Assembly (NCBI GenBank): GCA_020629515.1
Contig: JAHDDE010000016.1
Span: 1-64,000 of the forward strand
Direction: 5' to 3'
Length of the DNA stretch: 64,000 nucleotides
Source of the DNA: Saprospiraceae bacterium
GTDB lineage: Bacteria > Bacteroidota > Bacteroidia > Chitinophagales > Saprospiraceae
Under the pieces are notes generated by a model. It made no database searches. It was not told the DNA's origin and was given only the letters and a program-made list of their open reading frames with translations. Every line of letters starts with the position of its first letter. Position 1 is the stretch's first letter. This document shows, in pieces, positions 48,398 to 57,444 of this stretch. A program made the translations under genes and the position numbers.

Positions 48398-49321
48398 ATG
48401 AAAAATATTTTAACTTTTTTAAGCCTTATTTCACTGGTCATGTATTCATGCAAGTCCAATGAAAGCGTAGGGGCAAAAAGCATAAATAAAGTAGATCAAG
48501 AGCTTGAAAATGCTTTATTGTGGGAGATTACCGGCAATGGACTGACACAAAGTTCTTACTTATTTGGGACCATACATATTATAGACTCTGAAGACTACTT
48601 TCTACCTGAAGGTACACTATCAGCTATAGATCAAAGTGCGGAGGTGTTTTTCGAAATCGATATGACAGAGATGAATGACATTTCTAAAATGATGCCATTG
48701 CTACAGAAAGCCTATATGGATGATGATTTGACACTTAAAGATCTACTTACAGAAGAAGATTATGGTCTTGTTCAGGCACATTTCGAAAAAATGAATCTTC
48801 CATTGTTCTTTTTTGAAAGAATAAAACCGATGTTTTTAACGGTATTCGCTTCAGGAGATATCAACCCTGGAGATATCCAATCCGGAAAGGTTAAGTCTTA
48901 TGAAATGGAATTTGCCAAAATTGCAGAAGAAAGCAATAAGAATATCGGAGGATTAGAAACCATTGATTATCAGATTTCAATATTTGATAGTATCCCCTAT
49001 ACAGCTCAAGCTGAAATGCTGATAGAAACTATTAAGTCCGCTGATCTTGGAGATGATCAGTTTATGGAATTAGTACGACTTTATAAAGAACAAGATGTAC
49101 AGGCGTTATACGAGATGATGCAAGATGAGGATAGCATAGAAGAATATGAAGATGTACTATTAATCCAAAGAAATAAAAACTGGATTCCTATTATGTCCCA
49201 AAGGATGGCCTCTAACAAAACTTTCTTTGCCGTAGGAGCAGGTCACTTGGGAGGCCCTATGGGTGTGATAAATCTATTGAAGAAAGCAGGATATATCCTC
49301 ACACCTGTTAATCCAGTATAA
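48398..49321 (+). CDS. TraB/GumN-family lipoprotein
   Basis: A 307-aa protein with a lipoprotein signal (MKNILTFLSLISLVMYSC). The family hallmark SSYLFGTIHIID near the N-terminus and the C-terminal TFFAVGAGHLGGPMGVINLL are both present; these two GxxH-type motifs form the putative metal-dependent protease site of TraB/GumN (Tiki-like) proteins. Substrate unknown. It lies 8 bp after rlmB and 6 bp before the carbonic-anhydrase-like gene. Confidence 0.87.
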   Translation: MKNILTFLSLISLVMYSCKSNESVGAKSINKVDQELENALLWEITGNGLTQSSYLFGTIHIIDSEDYFLPEGTLSAIDQSAEVFFEIDMTEMNDISKMMPLLQKAYMDDDLTLKDLLTEEDYGLVQAHFEKMNLPLFFFERIKPMFLTVFASGDINPGDIQSGKVKSYEMEFAKIAEESNKNIGGLETIDYQISIFDSIPYTAQAEMLIETIKSADLGDDQFMELVRLYKEQDVQALYEMMQDEDSIEEYEDVLLIQRNKNWIPIMSQRMASNKTFFAVGAGHLGGPMGVINLLKKAGYILTPVNPV

Positions 49322-49327
49322 TTTAGG

Positions 49328-49843
49328 ATGGCCAATATTGTACCCGTTCGGGGTAAAACACCCCACATTCATGATAGCTGCTGGGTTGCTGAGGATGCAG
49401 TGATAGTTGGGGATGTTTCAATAGCACAGCAGTGTAGCATTTGGTTTAAAAGCGTAATCAGAGGAGACGTTTGCAGTATCAGTATTGGTCAAAAAACTAA
49501 TGTCCAAGATGGTGTCATAATACACGGTACTTATAATAAGTCTCATACAATTATAGGCAACAATGTCTCAATAGGTCATGGCGCAATCCTTCATGGCTGT
49601 ACAATAAATGACAATGTACTCGTAGGGATGAGAGCCGTAATCATGGATAATACCACAGTAGAATCGAACTGCATAGTGGCTGCAGGCGCTGTAGTGTTAG
49701 AAAATCAGGTATTGAAATCTGGATATATCTATGGAGGAACTCCAGCCAAGATTATTAAAGAATTAGACCCCGAGAATACACAGTTTCATATCACTCGTAC
49801 CGCAGATGCTTACTTATTATATTCGAGTTGGTATAGAGAATAA
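49328..49843 (+). CDS. Gamma-carbonic-anhydrase-like protein
   Basis: A 171-aa left-handed beta-helix protein of hexapeptide repeats (VAEDAVIVGDVSIAQ, VLVGMRAVIMDNTTV). The gamma-class zinc histidines are present: one in VIIHGT and two in GHGAILHGC. Family members such as YrdA/PaaY are trimers with carbonic anhydrase or thioesterase-like activity; the physiological substrate is uncertain. It is last in the rlmB operon. Confidence 0.88.
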   Translation: MANIVPVRGKTPHIHDSCWVAEDAVIVGDVSIAQQCSIWFKSVIRGDVCSISIGQKTNVQDGVIIHGTYNKSHTIIGNNVSIGHGAILHGCTINDNVLVGMRAVIMDNTTVESNCIVAAGAVVLENQVLKSGYIYGGTPAKIIKELDPENTQFHITRTADAYLLYSSWYRE

Positions 49844-50012
49844 TCAATTTAATCCCATTAATTTCTCTTGTCACTGTATTATCGAAAAAGTGAGCAATTG
49901 ATCAAGAAAATTCAATTACGACAATACCTGAAAGGAGGAAATAAATTCTAAAAGTACCTCGCCAAAGGCAACCGTATTTGAAGAAAAAGTTTATTTGTAC
50001 GAGATGATTTCG

Positions 50013-51029
50013 TTATAACAGCGCCCTATACTTGATATATGCCCTCAGATCAGCCAGTTGCTGATTACTCATTTTCTCCATTGTATAATTAGGCATATAG
50101 GACTTCTTGCCGTACTTAGAATAAGTACCATAACGAGCTACTTGATATAAAGAGTGTCGACTATAGGTTTCAGCCGCTTTATCTAAATATCTAAAGCTCA
50201 TTTTATTATCATCAAGATGTAGAAAAGAATATCTCTTTTGATAATGACAGTGTAGACAACTATTATCGTAGATCAATTTCCCATTTTCTTGGTCACCACT
50301 TAGCCCAGTCCCAATTTTTCGATCCACTGGCGGAGGAATAAAAGTGGCATCCGAAGCAGTAAGATATTTTCGCTTTATCAATTTGACCCCTTCTTTTTTC
50401 AGGACCTCATTACCCATAGCACTCTGTATAGACTGCAATTCTAAATCTGAAAGGTTCAAATCTTTGACCTTGAGATCAATCGTCCATAGATATGCCAAAA
50501 TAGACTCAATCTCCCACTCCTTTAGGGCTCTTCCCTGAGCGCATTCTTGGGCACAAAGCTGTATTGCTTCTCTAATATCTTCTCTTGCTGGTGCAACTAA
50601 CTCACCATACTTTTTATCGTAATCTCCGTTGTAATAAGTTTCTCTATTGACCGCACCATATAGTGTGGTTGCCTGCAAAAAAGGAATTCCTTTTTCAACT
50701 GTATACTCTAATCGTGCTTGAGGATCATTGATGGAGAGATCGGGATCTTCTCTTTCTAAATTATGACAAGAGGTACAAACAAAATGTTTACTTTGACGCT
50801 TAGATTTTTTTAGCCCTTTTCTATTAGAGAATCCGTTTCTGATTATATCTTCTCCCAAGTCTGCAGAGGCGTCGATATCAATTTTTGGTCTTTTCTCATT
50901 AAAATCTTCTCCAAACTGTTCTAACAACTCAATAACCGAATCATCAGAGTCAATGGTATATGCATCATGTCCTACACTTCCTATGCCAAGACTGACCAAT
51001 GCTATAAGCGCTATGACTAAATATTTCAT
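50013..51029 (-). CDS. Diheme c-type cytochrome
   Basis: A 338-aa exported protein (signal MKYLVIALIALVSLGIG) with two heme-binding CxxCH motifs: FVCTSCHN at about residue 84 and SCLHCHYQ at about 260. Candidate Met ligands are in KSYMPNYTMEKMS. The first domain also has CAQECAQGRALKEWEI without the heme His. It would carry electrons in the periplasm. It follows the DUF5777 barrel gene by 6 bp, a recurrent pairing in Bacteroidota respiratory or detoxification operons. Confidence 0.88.
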   Translation of the reverse strand: MKYLVIALIALVSLGIGSVGHDAYTIDSDDSVIELLEQFGEDFNEKRPKIDIDASADLGEDIIRNGFSNRKGLKKSKRQSKHFVCTSCHNLEREDPDLSINDPQARLEYTVEKGIPFLQATTLYGAVNRETYYNGDYDKKYGELVAPAREDIREAIQLCAQECAQGRALKEWEIESILAYLWTIDLKVKDLNLSDLELQSIQSAMGNEVLKKEGVKLIKRKYLTASDATFIPPPVDRKIGTGLSGDQENGKLIYDNSCLHCHYQKRYSFLHLDDNKMSFRYLDKAAETYSRHSLYQVARYGTYSKYGKKSYMPNYTMEKMSNQQLADLRAYIKYRALL

Positions 51030-51035
51030 AATTAT

Positions 51036-51920
51036 CTATAAACTAAAAAGTCTTGATATCGTGAAGCCTAATCTATACTCGCCATCACCCCAACTACTCG
51101 AAGTGTAAGGTATATAGTCAGTTTCTGATATTCCTCTTGAATTAGTTAGATTAATTTGGAACACATGACCACCACTGGTGTCAAACTCAAATCCGATGCC
51201 AACTGGCGCAGTGAAATCGATGCCTGTATCTCTTTCATTATTGAGTAATGGAATGTTAGCATCAAAGATAAGTCCAAACGCCTTAGAAATTTGTATGCGC
51301 ATTCCAGCATTAATGCCTACCAAATCATTGCGATCACCTGCATCAACCACATTTCTAAAAGTCCAAGAGGTACCAAGCTGTAAAGAAATCCTATCTGAAA
51401 ACTTCCTTGCTATATTAAGACCTAAATGATAGGCGAGTCGATGAGAGCTTTTAGCAAAAGTTGTTATCTGTCCTTCTATCGTACTCTTTTGCATAGTAGA
51501 GTATGCTCCAACCCCCAAAACTGCCAAACTGAAAGGAGCATTGCCATTGACCTCTTGATTCATCAGTTTAAATTTGACTAAGCCATTCAAGTTTTGTTTT
51601 AAAGGACCAACACCTTTAGTTCTATTAATGCCAATCATCATATTGTCAGTCAGCCCATATTCAAATCCTATAGAAACGTCACTTGCACTCTCAAGACCGT
51701 AAAACGTAGTCCATCCTCCTGATTCTCCTGCCAGATCACCAAATCTATGGACTATTCTAAAATCCATTTTTCTCGCTGGCAAAGTCTCAACAGAATGATT
51801 ATTTATTACTCTAGTATGTCTAAAAGTTTGAATTACTTTTTCTTCGACCATATCATCACTTGATTGGCCTATCAGCAAAACTGAAAAGAGAAAAAACAAC
51901 GTGGTTAAGAGTGCTTTCAT
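51036..51920 (-). CDS. DUF5777-family outer-membrane beta-barrel protein
   Basis: A 294-aa protein with signal peptide MKALLTTLFFLFSVLLIGQ; the ATG at 51920 is preferred to an in-frame ATG at 51986 that would bury the signal. The N-terminal KVIQTFRHTRVINNHSVETL and MDFRIVHRFGDLAG match DUF5777, followed by alternating beta strands and a C-terminal aromatic strand (YRLGFTISRLFSL), as expected for a barrel. It is cotranscribed with the cytochrome c gene and may form a channel or dock for it, an inference. Confidence 0.8.
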   Translation of the reverse strand: MKALLTTLFFLFSVLLIGQSSDDMVEEKVIQTFRHTRVINNHSVETLPARKMDFRIVHRFGDLAGESGGWTTFYGLESASDVSIGFEYGLTDNMMIGINRTKGVGPLKQNLNGLVKFKLMNQEVNGNAPFSLAVLGVGAYSTMQKSTIEGQITTFAKSSHRLAYHLGLNIARKFSDRISLQLGTSWTFRNVVDAGDRNDLVGINAGMRIQISKAFGLIFDANIPLLNNERDTGIDFTAPVGIGFEFDTSGGHVFQINLTNSRGISETDYIPYTSSSWGDGEYRLGFTISRLFSL

Positions 51921-52032
51921 AATGAGCAGATATAAATCGAAAACAAATAAAACTCTTTTAATATAAATTTGTGTTCTATTTGTCAACAGATAATACTAAA
52001 ATTCAGTTAATAAACTTAAGTAATCATAAAAT

Positions 52033-52446
52033 ATGTATCCAGTAGAACTTACAATACCCATGGCCAAAGATCTTACAGATTTTGGATTTGTTGGGCTAAA
52101 GTCTTCAGAAGAAGTTAAAACACTTATAGATAAAAAAGAAGGTACACTATTATTGGTGGTCAATTCTGTGTGTGGATGTGCCGCTGCTAATGCTCGACCA
52201 GGAGCAAAAATTGCTATACAAAATGCTAAAAAGCCAGATGTTTGTGCCACGGTATTTGCTGGCGTAGATCGTGATGCTGTCGAAACAGCAAGAGAATACT
52301 TGCTTCCTTATCCTCCATCTTCTCCTGCAATTGCTTTATTCAAAGAAGGACGATTGGTACACATGCTAGAGCGTCATCATATTGAAGGAAGATCAGCTCA
52401 GATGATAGCAGATAACCTTGTTCAGGCATTTGATGCTTACTGTTAA
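52033..52446 (+). CDS. BrxA/BrxB-family bacilliredoxin
   Basis: A 137-aa thioredoxin-fold protein of the YphP/YqiW family. The active-site motif is CGC in NSVCGCAAANARPGA (about residues 52-56), in the place of CxxC. Bacilliredoxins remove low-molecular-weight thiols such as bacillithiol from proteins, and many Bacteroidota make bacillithiol. The C-terminal RLVHMLERHHIEGRSAQMI is family-typical. Confidence 0.91.
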   Translation: MYPVELTIPMAKDLTDFGFVGLKSSEEVKTLIDKKEGTLLLVVNSVCGCAAANARPGAKIAIQNAKKPDVCATVFAGVDRDAVETAREYLLPYPPSSPAIALFKEGRLVHMLERHHIEGRSAQMIADNLVQAFDAYC

Positions 52447-52462
52447 TTTTAGGTAAAACGTA

Positions 52463-52505
52463 ATATAGAAGAAGGGCTCACAAAATGTGAGCCCTTCTTC
52501 TATAT
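52463..52505. terminator. Long perfect hairpin between convergent genes
   Basis: A 20-bp perfect stem (52463-52482 with 52486-52505; ATATAGAAGAAGGGCTCACA on the left) closes a 3-nt AAA loop. It lies 17 bp after the bacilliredoxin stop and 23 bp from the stop of the convergent secreted-protein gene, so it probably ends transcription in both directions. A T-run is absent right after it on the plus strand, which is unusual for an intrinsic terminator. Confidence 0.7.
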
Positions 52506-52527
52506 ATGATCTATGCTTGATCAAACT

Positions 52528-55116
52528 CTATTTTGTTATCAATAAGAGTTGATTAGTATGTTTAGTTCCAATTGTAATAGTGAGCATGTATTGTCCCATA
52601 GGAATCTCCGATATATCCAATGATATCTGAGAATTACCTTTTTCTATAGTCTTTGAAGTCCAGTTAGAAACTTTGCGGCCCTGTATGTCATATAATTCCG
52701 CTTCGTACAATGATCCGTCTTCAATATCAAGATCCAGAGTCACAAATGAAGATGCTGGATTAGGATAAATATTCACTCCAATATTTTTATTCCTTTCGAT
52801 ATCTACAACTACTATTTCAGAGTAGTCAAATCCTCCATCAAAATCTACCTGCTTTAATCTATAATAATATGTAGCACTTAGATCAATGTCCGAATCGATG
52901 AAATCATACTCTATCATTTCGCTTGAATTTCCATTACCAGATATTTCTGCGAATGCCTCAAATTTGGCATTGTCTCCTACTGCACGCTCAATGACGAATT
53001 TGTCATTATTGATTTCTAATGCCGTTGCCCACGAGAGCACATTAACATTGCGATTTTCATCCCATACCCCATCAAAATATACTAATTCGACTGGTAAAGC
53101 ACCAGATCTCAATCCTGCATTAACACCCAAGATTTCTTCGCTTACATCTAAGAAAAACACATCTGTAGCAATAGTATTCGGATCTACATCACTATCCAGC
53201 AATTCATCCTCTCCTTGATCTCTATCTACATAACTCCCTCCTGCATCAGAAGCTTTAGGTCTTACTTGATATGAGCCCATCGGGATCCCTTCAAAGCAAT
53301 ATTCCCCATTTTCGTTGGTTGCCACTACGCTGATCACTTGGTTATCATTATCTATACTTACTAACTCCATCTGCGTATTTGCAATTAATTCATCTACCCC
53401 TGCATCATAGGTGCTATTTTCTTGTGCGCCTAACTCCCTCCAAACAATACCACAAATAGTACCTCCAGGATATGTACCAAAATCAATATTATCAGTTTTA
53501 ACACCTGGAGCAAGATCAAATAATGATGTGGTATTAGGACCATTAGAATTGTCCGCATCACTGTCTATATCGTCATCAGCTCTTCGATTGGCTGGACTAA
53601 GTACATTGCCATCAGGCAAGATAATTTCAGCATAAAAATTAGCCGGAGGTATCTCATCAAAACAATAACTTCCCACTTCTCCAGTCGTGGCATCAGTAGT
53701 AGTAGTTATACTATTTATTAATACTCCAGATTCATCATATAGATTAATCACCACATCATTAATACCTTCTTCTCCTTCATCTTGTACCCCATTACCATTT
53801 GCATCATTCCATACTACACCACCAAACCCACTTGAGGTATAAAAACCTGCATCAATATTAGTTATAACCTGGCCTGGAGTAACATTTATAGTAGAGGTCA
53901 AGCCTGTCATAGGATCAGGATCACTATCTAAATTAGCATCGTTTCCAACTCCTTGTGTAGCAATAGTGAAGCCATCAGGACCCACAAATTCTATCACATA
54001 ATTACTTTGATAAACATGAAAAATATAATAACCTGGTTCTCCAGTATCAGGATTATTCACTGTAGTCGTTATACAAGATGGGAAATCTGGAAAATCTGGA
54101 ACTCCATCATTATTAAAGTCTGCGTATAAATTAACTGTCACCCCATTTAGTCCACTTTCATTATCATCTTGTAGACCATTTCCATTAGTATCTTCCCAAA
54201 CGAAATCTCCAATAGTAGCTACCTCTTCACCAGTAATTCTTTGTTCTTGTACGCCTATACAACCTGAGGCCAATGATACAGTCACTGTATAAACAGCTGG
54301 AGTATTGGCATCTACTTCTATAAAAGATTCAGTTGAACCCGTACTCCATTCATAGCTATCATATTCTTCTCCCACCTGCAATATGGCAGTTTGTGTAATG
54401 TCACATCCTTTTAAATCAAAAAAGATCGTTGGATCCAAAGATTGGCATACCCCGAATATGAATCCCTCACTGATATCAAAACATGTACCTGTAATATCCA
54501 AAATATTATTGCCTACCTCTAATCCGTTGATTCCCTCATTGGTATCATAACTTATCGCAAATGCTACATATAGTCCCGCTTCTAACTGTCCAAAATCCGA
54601 ATCTTCTTGTATCACCGTAATGTTACCTTGCTGATCAGTCAGTACAAATACAGTTGTTAAAGAAGGATCATTGCTGCCAGAATTTACCTCTAAAACTATA
54701 GATTCTCCAAAACAGTAATTACATGGATCCAAAGATTCACAAACTGTAATTGGAAATGGGGCGCCTACATCTATACATGTGCCTGTAACTACATTGATAT
54801 TACTACCAACCGTTAAACCTTCGACTTCAGAATCACTTTTATAATTGACCCCGTAAATCACATAGTAGCCTTCATTATCTATCGAAAAAGAAGTTTCCTC
54901 TGATATTGCTATAATATCTCCAACGGCATCGGTTAATACATACTGAGTCGTATATAGATCTGTAATATTTTGACCTGATGCATTAAAGGTTATAATACCC
55001 GTTTGATAGTCACAACTCTGTGCATTTAGAGCATTAAAGGATACTGATGTCAAAATCAAGAAAGCCAAAAGAGCGCATTGGTTTAATTGTGTTTTGATAT
55101 AAGTTGACTTTTCCAT
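52528..55116 (-). CDS. Secreted SdrD-B-like repeat protein with T9SS sorting domain
   Basis: An 862-aa exported protein. Start ATG 55116 precedes the signal (CALLAFLILTSVSFNALNA); the frame extends to an ATG at 55221. Two similar N-terminal modules, each ending in VCESLDPC or VCQSLDPT, are followed by three SdrD-B-like/prealbumin-like domains with Ca-binding type repeats (GDFVWEDTNGNGLQDDNESG, GGVVWNDANGNGVQDEGEEG and GIVWRELGAQ). Then comes a fibronectin-like VELVYFDGVWD/VLSWATALEINND module and a T9SS type A domain (IYPNPASSFVTLDLD, MGQYMLTITIG). A surface or secreted adhesin is likely. Confidence 0.88.
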   Translation of the reverse strand: MEKSTYIKTQLNQCALLAFLILTSVSFNALNAQSCDYQTGIITFNASGQNITDLYTTQYVLTDAVGDIIAISEETSFSIDNEGYYVIYGVNYKSDSEVEGLTVGSNINVVTGTCIDVGAPFPITVCESLDPCNYCFGESIVLEVNSGSNDPSLTTVFVLTDQQGNITVIQEDSDFGQLEAGLYVAFAISYDTNEGINGLEVGNNILDITGTCFDISEGFIFGVCQSLDPTIFFDLKGCDITQTAILQVGEEYDSYEWSTGSTESFIEVDANTPAVYTVTVSLASGCIGVQEQRITGEEVATIGDFVWEDTNGNGLQDDNESGLNGVTVNLYADFNNDGVPDFPDFPSCITTTVNNPDTGEPGYYIFHVYQSNYVIEFVGPDGFTIATQGVGNDANLDSDPDPMTGLTSTINVTPGQVITNIDAGFYTSSGFGGVVWNDANGNGVQDEGEEGINDVVINLYDESGVLINSITTTTDATTGEVGSYCFDEIPPANFYAEIILPDGNVLSPANRRADDDIDSDADNSNGPNTTSLFDLAPGVKTDNIDFGTYPGGTICGIVWRELGAQENSTYDAGVDELIANTQMELVSIDNDNQVISVVATNENGEYCFEGIPMGSYQVRPKASDAGGSYVDRDQGEDELLDSDVDPNTIATDVFFLDVSEEILGVNAGLRSGALPVELVYFDGVWDENRNVNVLSWATALEINNDKFVIERAVGDNAKFEAFAEISGNGNSSEMIEYDFIDSDIDLSATYYYRLKQVDFDGGFDYSEIVVVDIERNKNIGVNIYPNPASSFVTLDLDIEDGSLYEAELYDIQGRKVSNWTSKTIEKGNSQISLDISEIPMGQYMLTITIGTKHTNQLLLITK

Positions 55117-55137
55117 TAGTTTACTTTTGTAAAGAGT

Positions 55138-55154
55138 GAACAAACAGTTTGTTC
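55138..55154. promoter_or_regulatory. 17-bp palindrome upstream of the SdrD-B-like gene
   Basis: GAACAAAC, a central A and GTTTGTTC form a perfect inverted repeat 22-38 bp upstream of the chosen ATG at 55116. The position suits an operator in the promoter or leader of this gene. It could also be chance in AT-rich sequence. Confidence 0.35.
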
Positions 55155-55254
55155 TGTAATCATTTCTTGTATGATCCAAGTGTTGAGATGCAGAAGTCAT
55201 TATTAAAGTGTTATTGTCCACCGTTATATATTTTGTATCAGGCGATAATTCTTA

Positions 55255-56754
55255 TTAGTTTCTACTCAATGTAGGTGCTTGTGCTACACAACTTTCAGAA
55301 CATCTAATAGTCTGACTACATCCAGGATCTTGACAGTCTACTAAACCATCTTCATCATTATCCAGCCCATCTTGACAAAATTCCTCCCCGATTTCGTTCG
55401 ATTGCTGTTCACATGACGAGGTAAAACATGCTGCATTACCACTTGCGGCAGATAGATCATTAAAAGCAGTTATATCAAGCTCTCTAACATCTGTTGGAGT
55501 CATCCATTCTTCTATTTCTAATTCTTGTGCATTGTAGTTGCCAGTTAAAGCTGTTCTGGCCCATGCTGTTTCAAAACAAACCTCTCCATCTGTGATCCCC
55601 TCATCTGTTATAGTAAAACAGATCTCTGCAGTAGTGGTCGGAGCAGATGTGCTTATAATTACATCACTTCCGGCATTTTGACTGACCAAATTGATCGAAA
55701 AATCTACATATCCTAAATCTGCCTCAAATCCTAATGAACCTACTCCTGTAGCGTTTTGATTTTCGATTGGTGTTCCTCCCATTGTTGCAGCTGGTTGAAA
55801 ACCAGACTCCAAACGAGATACTACAGAAGCAAATGTTCCGACACCACTGTTATAATAAAGACGGTAATTCTGATCCGCTAACTCAAAACTTGCTTCGCCG
55901 GTACCAGTCAGTTGCACATTATAACAAGCCATTCCAGTAGTACAATCAACCGACGAAAGAGCCAAATTAATTTGATAAGAGTTATTCTCCGGTACACATG
56001 GGGCTACCATGGCACAATCTGTATCAAGACAATCTACCAACCCGTCATTATCATTATCTACTCCATCACTACATGTGATAGTTGTGTTTTCATTTTCTTC
56101 TCCTCCACATATACTTGTGAGACATGCTTCGCCTGAATCGTTCTGATCCATATCATCAAAGACACTACCTACAGCTTCTGCTGTTGAATTAGTTGCTAAC
56201 CATTGAGATATTTCTACAAATGCTGTTGCATACCCATCAGTTTTACCCATTCTGGCCCATACTAAATTGATACACTCACTGGGGTTATCTATAGCAGACT
56301 GTGGGACTTCAAAACATAAGCTCGATGTGGTTACCCAGTCCCCTGAAGAAGGAAGATTGATACCACCATTTGACAAATTCATTAAGTCGATAGAGTAATT
56401 CAAGAAACTTAATGTCTCTGCAAAAGGTAAATCTCCAGGAAATGAAGAAGCATCAACATTTTGTTGATCTGAAGTCAATAATGGTGAAGAATACTGCGCA
56501 TCAGGCAACAATGACATCACTGAGCCATTTATGTACGATGCCGTAGAAGCATCATAATATATTCGATAATTCTGTCCAGCTAAATTCCATGTTTGGCCAT
56601 CAGCACTCCTGACCTGCACGAGATAACAAGCTTCACGATTTTCACAATCTAAACCGTCCAACTTAAATCTAACATCAAATTCTTGAATGGCAAACATCTG
56701 AGTTGCCAATAGCGATAACATCGCCACTAAAAGTGAAGTATACGTTTTCATCAT
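55255..56754 (-). CDS. Secreted protein with internal tandem duplication
   Basis: A 499-aa exported protein (signal MMKTYTSLLVAMLSLLATQM). Two copies of one module follow: about 25-255, with NYRIYYDAS and C-terminal CSDGVDNDNDGLVDCLDTDC, and about 258-485, with NYRLYYNSG and CQDGLDNDEDGLVDCQDPGC. The repeated C-x-DGxDND-x-DGLVDC motif is a calcium-binding-like, disulfide-rich stretch common in Bacteroidota exoproteins. I do not see a standard T9SS sorting domain. It is 138 bp upstream of the SdrD-B-like gene, possibly in one unit. Function unknown. Confidence 0.78.
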   Translation of the reverse strand: MMKTYTSLLVAMLSLLATQMFAIQEFDVRFKLDGLDCENREACYLVQVRSADGQTWNLAGQNYRIYYDASTASYINGSVMSLLPDAQYSSPLLTSDQQNVDASSFPGDLPFAETLSFLNYSIDLMNLSNGGINLPSSGDWVTTSSLCFEVPQSAIDNPSECINLVWARMGKTDGYATAFVEISQWLATNSTAEAVGSVFDDMDQNDSGEACLTSICGGEENENTTITCSDGVDNDNDGLVDCLDTDCAMVAPCVPENNSYQINLALSSVDCTTGMACYNVQLTGTGEASFELADQNYRLYYNSGVGTFASVVSRLESGFQPAATMGGTPIENQNATGVGSLGFEADLGYVDFSINLVSQNAGSDVIISTSAPTTTAEICFTITDEGITDGEVCFETAWARTALTGNYNAQELEIEEWMTPTDVRELDITAFNDLSAASGNAACFTSSCEQQSNEIGEEFCQDGLDNDEDGLVDCQDPGCSQTIRCSESCVAQAPTLSRN

Positions 56755-56910
56755 TTTAATTTATTTCAGGGCATCAAACCTGAATACTCGAGGCTAAGGT
56801 AAACATATTATTGAAATATTTAATATATAAATGAAAAAATATTTGGATTTTATGTTGCACACTTCTTGAGTGATCTAATTAGGTCAAGGATTTAAGGTAT
56901 TACAACAGCT

Positions 56911-57372
56911 CTATTTGGGTAATAGACTTTGCAAAATATTTTCGATAAGATTGAAATTATATCCTTTACTCATTGCCATATTGAGTGCTTTTTGCCTAAG
57001 CTGGTGATGAGAATATCTCGATTTTCTTAATTCAATATATTTTGTCAAGACTTGTCTCAGATTTTCTATATATAATTCCTCATCAATCTCTTTGAGCCCT
57101 TTGTTTATGCAATAAGCAGAAACTCGTTTTAATTTAAGTCCTTGTATTATTTTATTTCTCCCCCACTTTTTGATTCTATACTTACCCCTTACATAACTAC
57201 AAGCATACCGTTCCTCATTTAAATAATCCTCCTGAATCAACATGGCAATAACTTCATCGAGTGTATCTCCATAGACCTGATAACTTAATAATTTAGTTCT
57301 GACCTCACTATGGCAGCGATCTTGGTATGCACAATACTTTTTAAGTTTATCAAAAGCTTGAGATTTAGTCAT
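56911..57372 (-). CDS. recX: RecX-family regulatory protein
   Basis: A 153-aa all-helical protein with three-helix repeats. CAYQDRCHSEVRTKLLSYQV, EDYLNEERYACSYVRGKYRI and WGRNKIIQGLKLKRVS are the RecX signature. RecX binds RecA filaments and limits recombination. recA is not adjacent here. The gene is divergent from the MscS gene. Confidence 0.9.
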   Translation of the reverse strand: MTKSQAFDKLKKYCAYQDRCHSEVRTKLLSYQVYGDTLDEVIAMLIQEDYLNEERYACSYVRGKYRIKKWGRNKIIQGLKLKRVSAYCINKGLKEIDEELYIENLRQVLTKYIELRKSRYSHHQLRQKALNMAMSKGYNFNLIENILQSLLPK

Positions 57373-57444
57373 ATTCTTAAGTGACTACTGATAACTTTAG
57401 AGGTCAATATTAACATATTCTTTAACTTAAATATTTGAGACTTC

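Noticed and set aside
49932-49938. Strong Shine-Dalgarno-like AAGGAGG in the gap after the carbonic-anhydrase-like gene
   Set aside because: No start codon or open frame follows, and Bacteroidota make little use of such sites.
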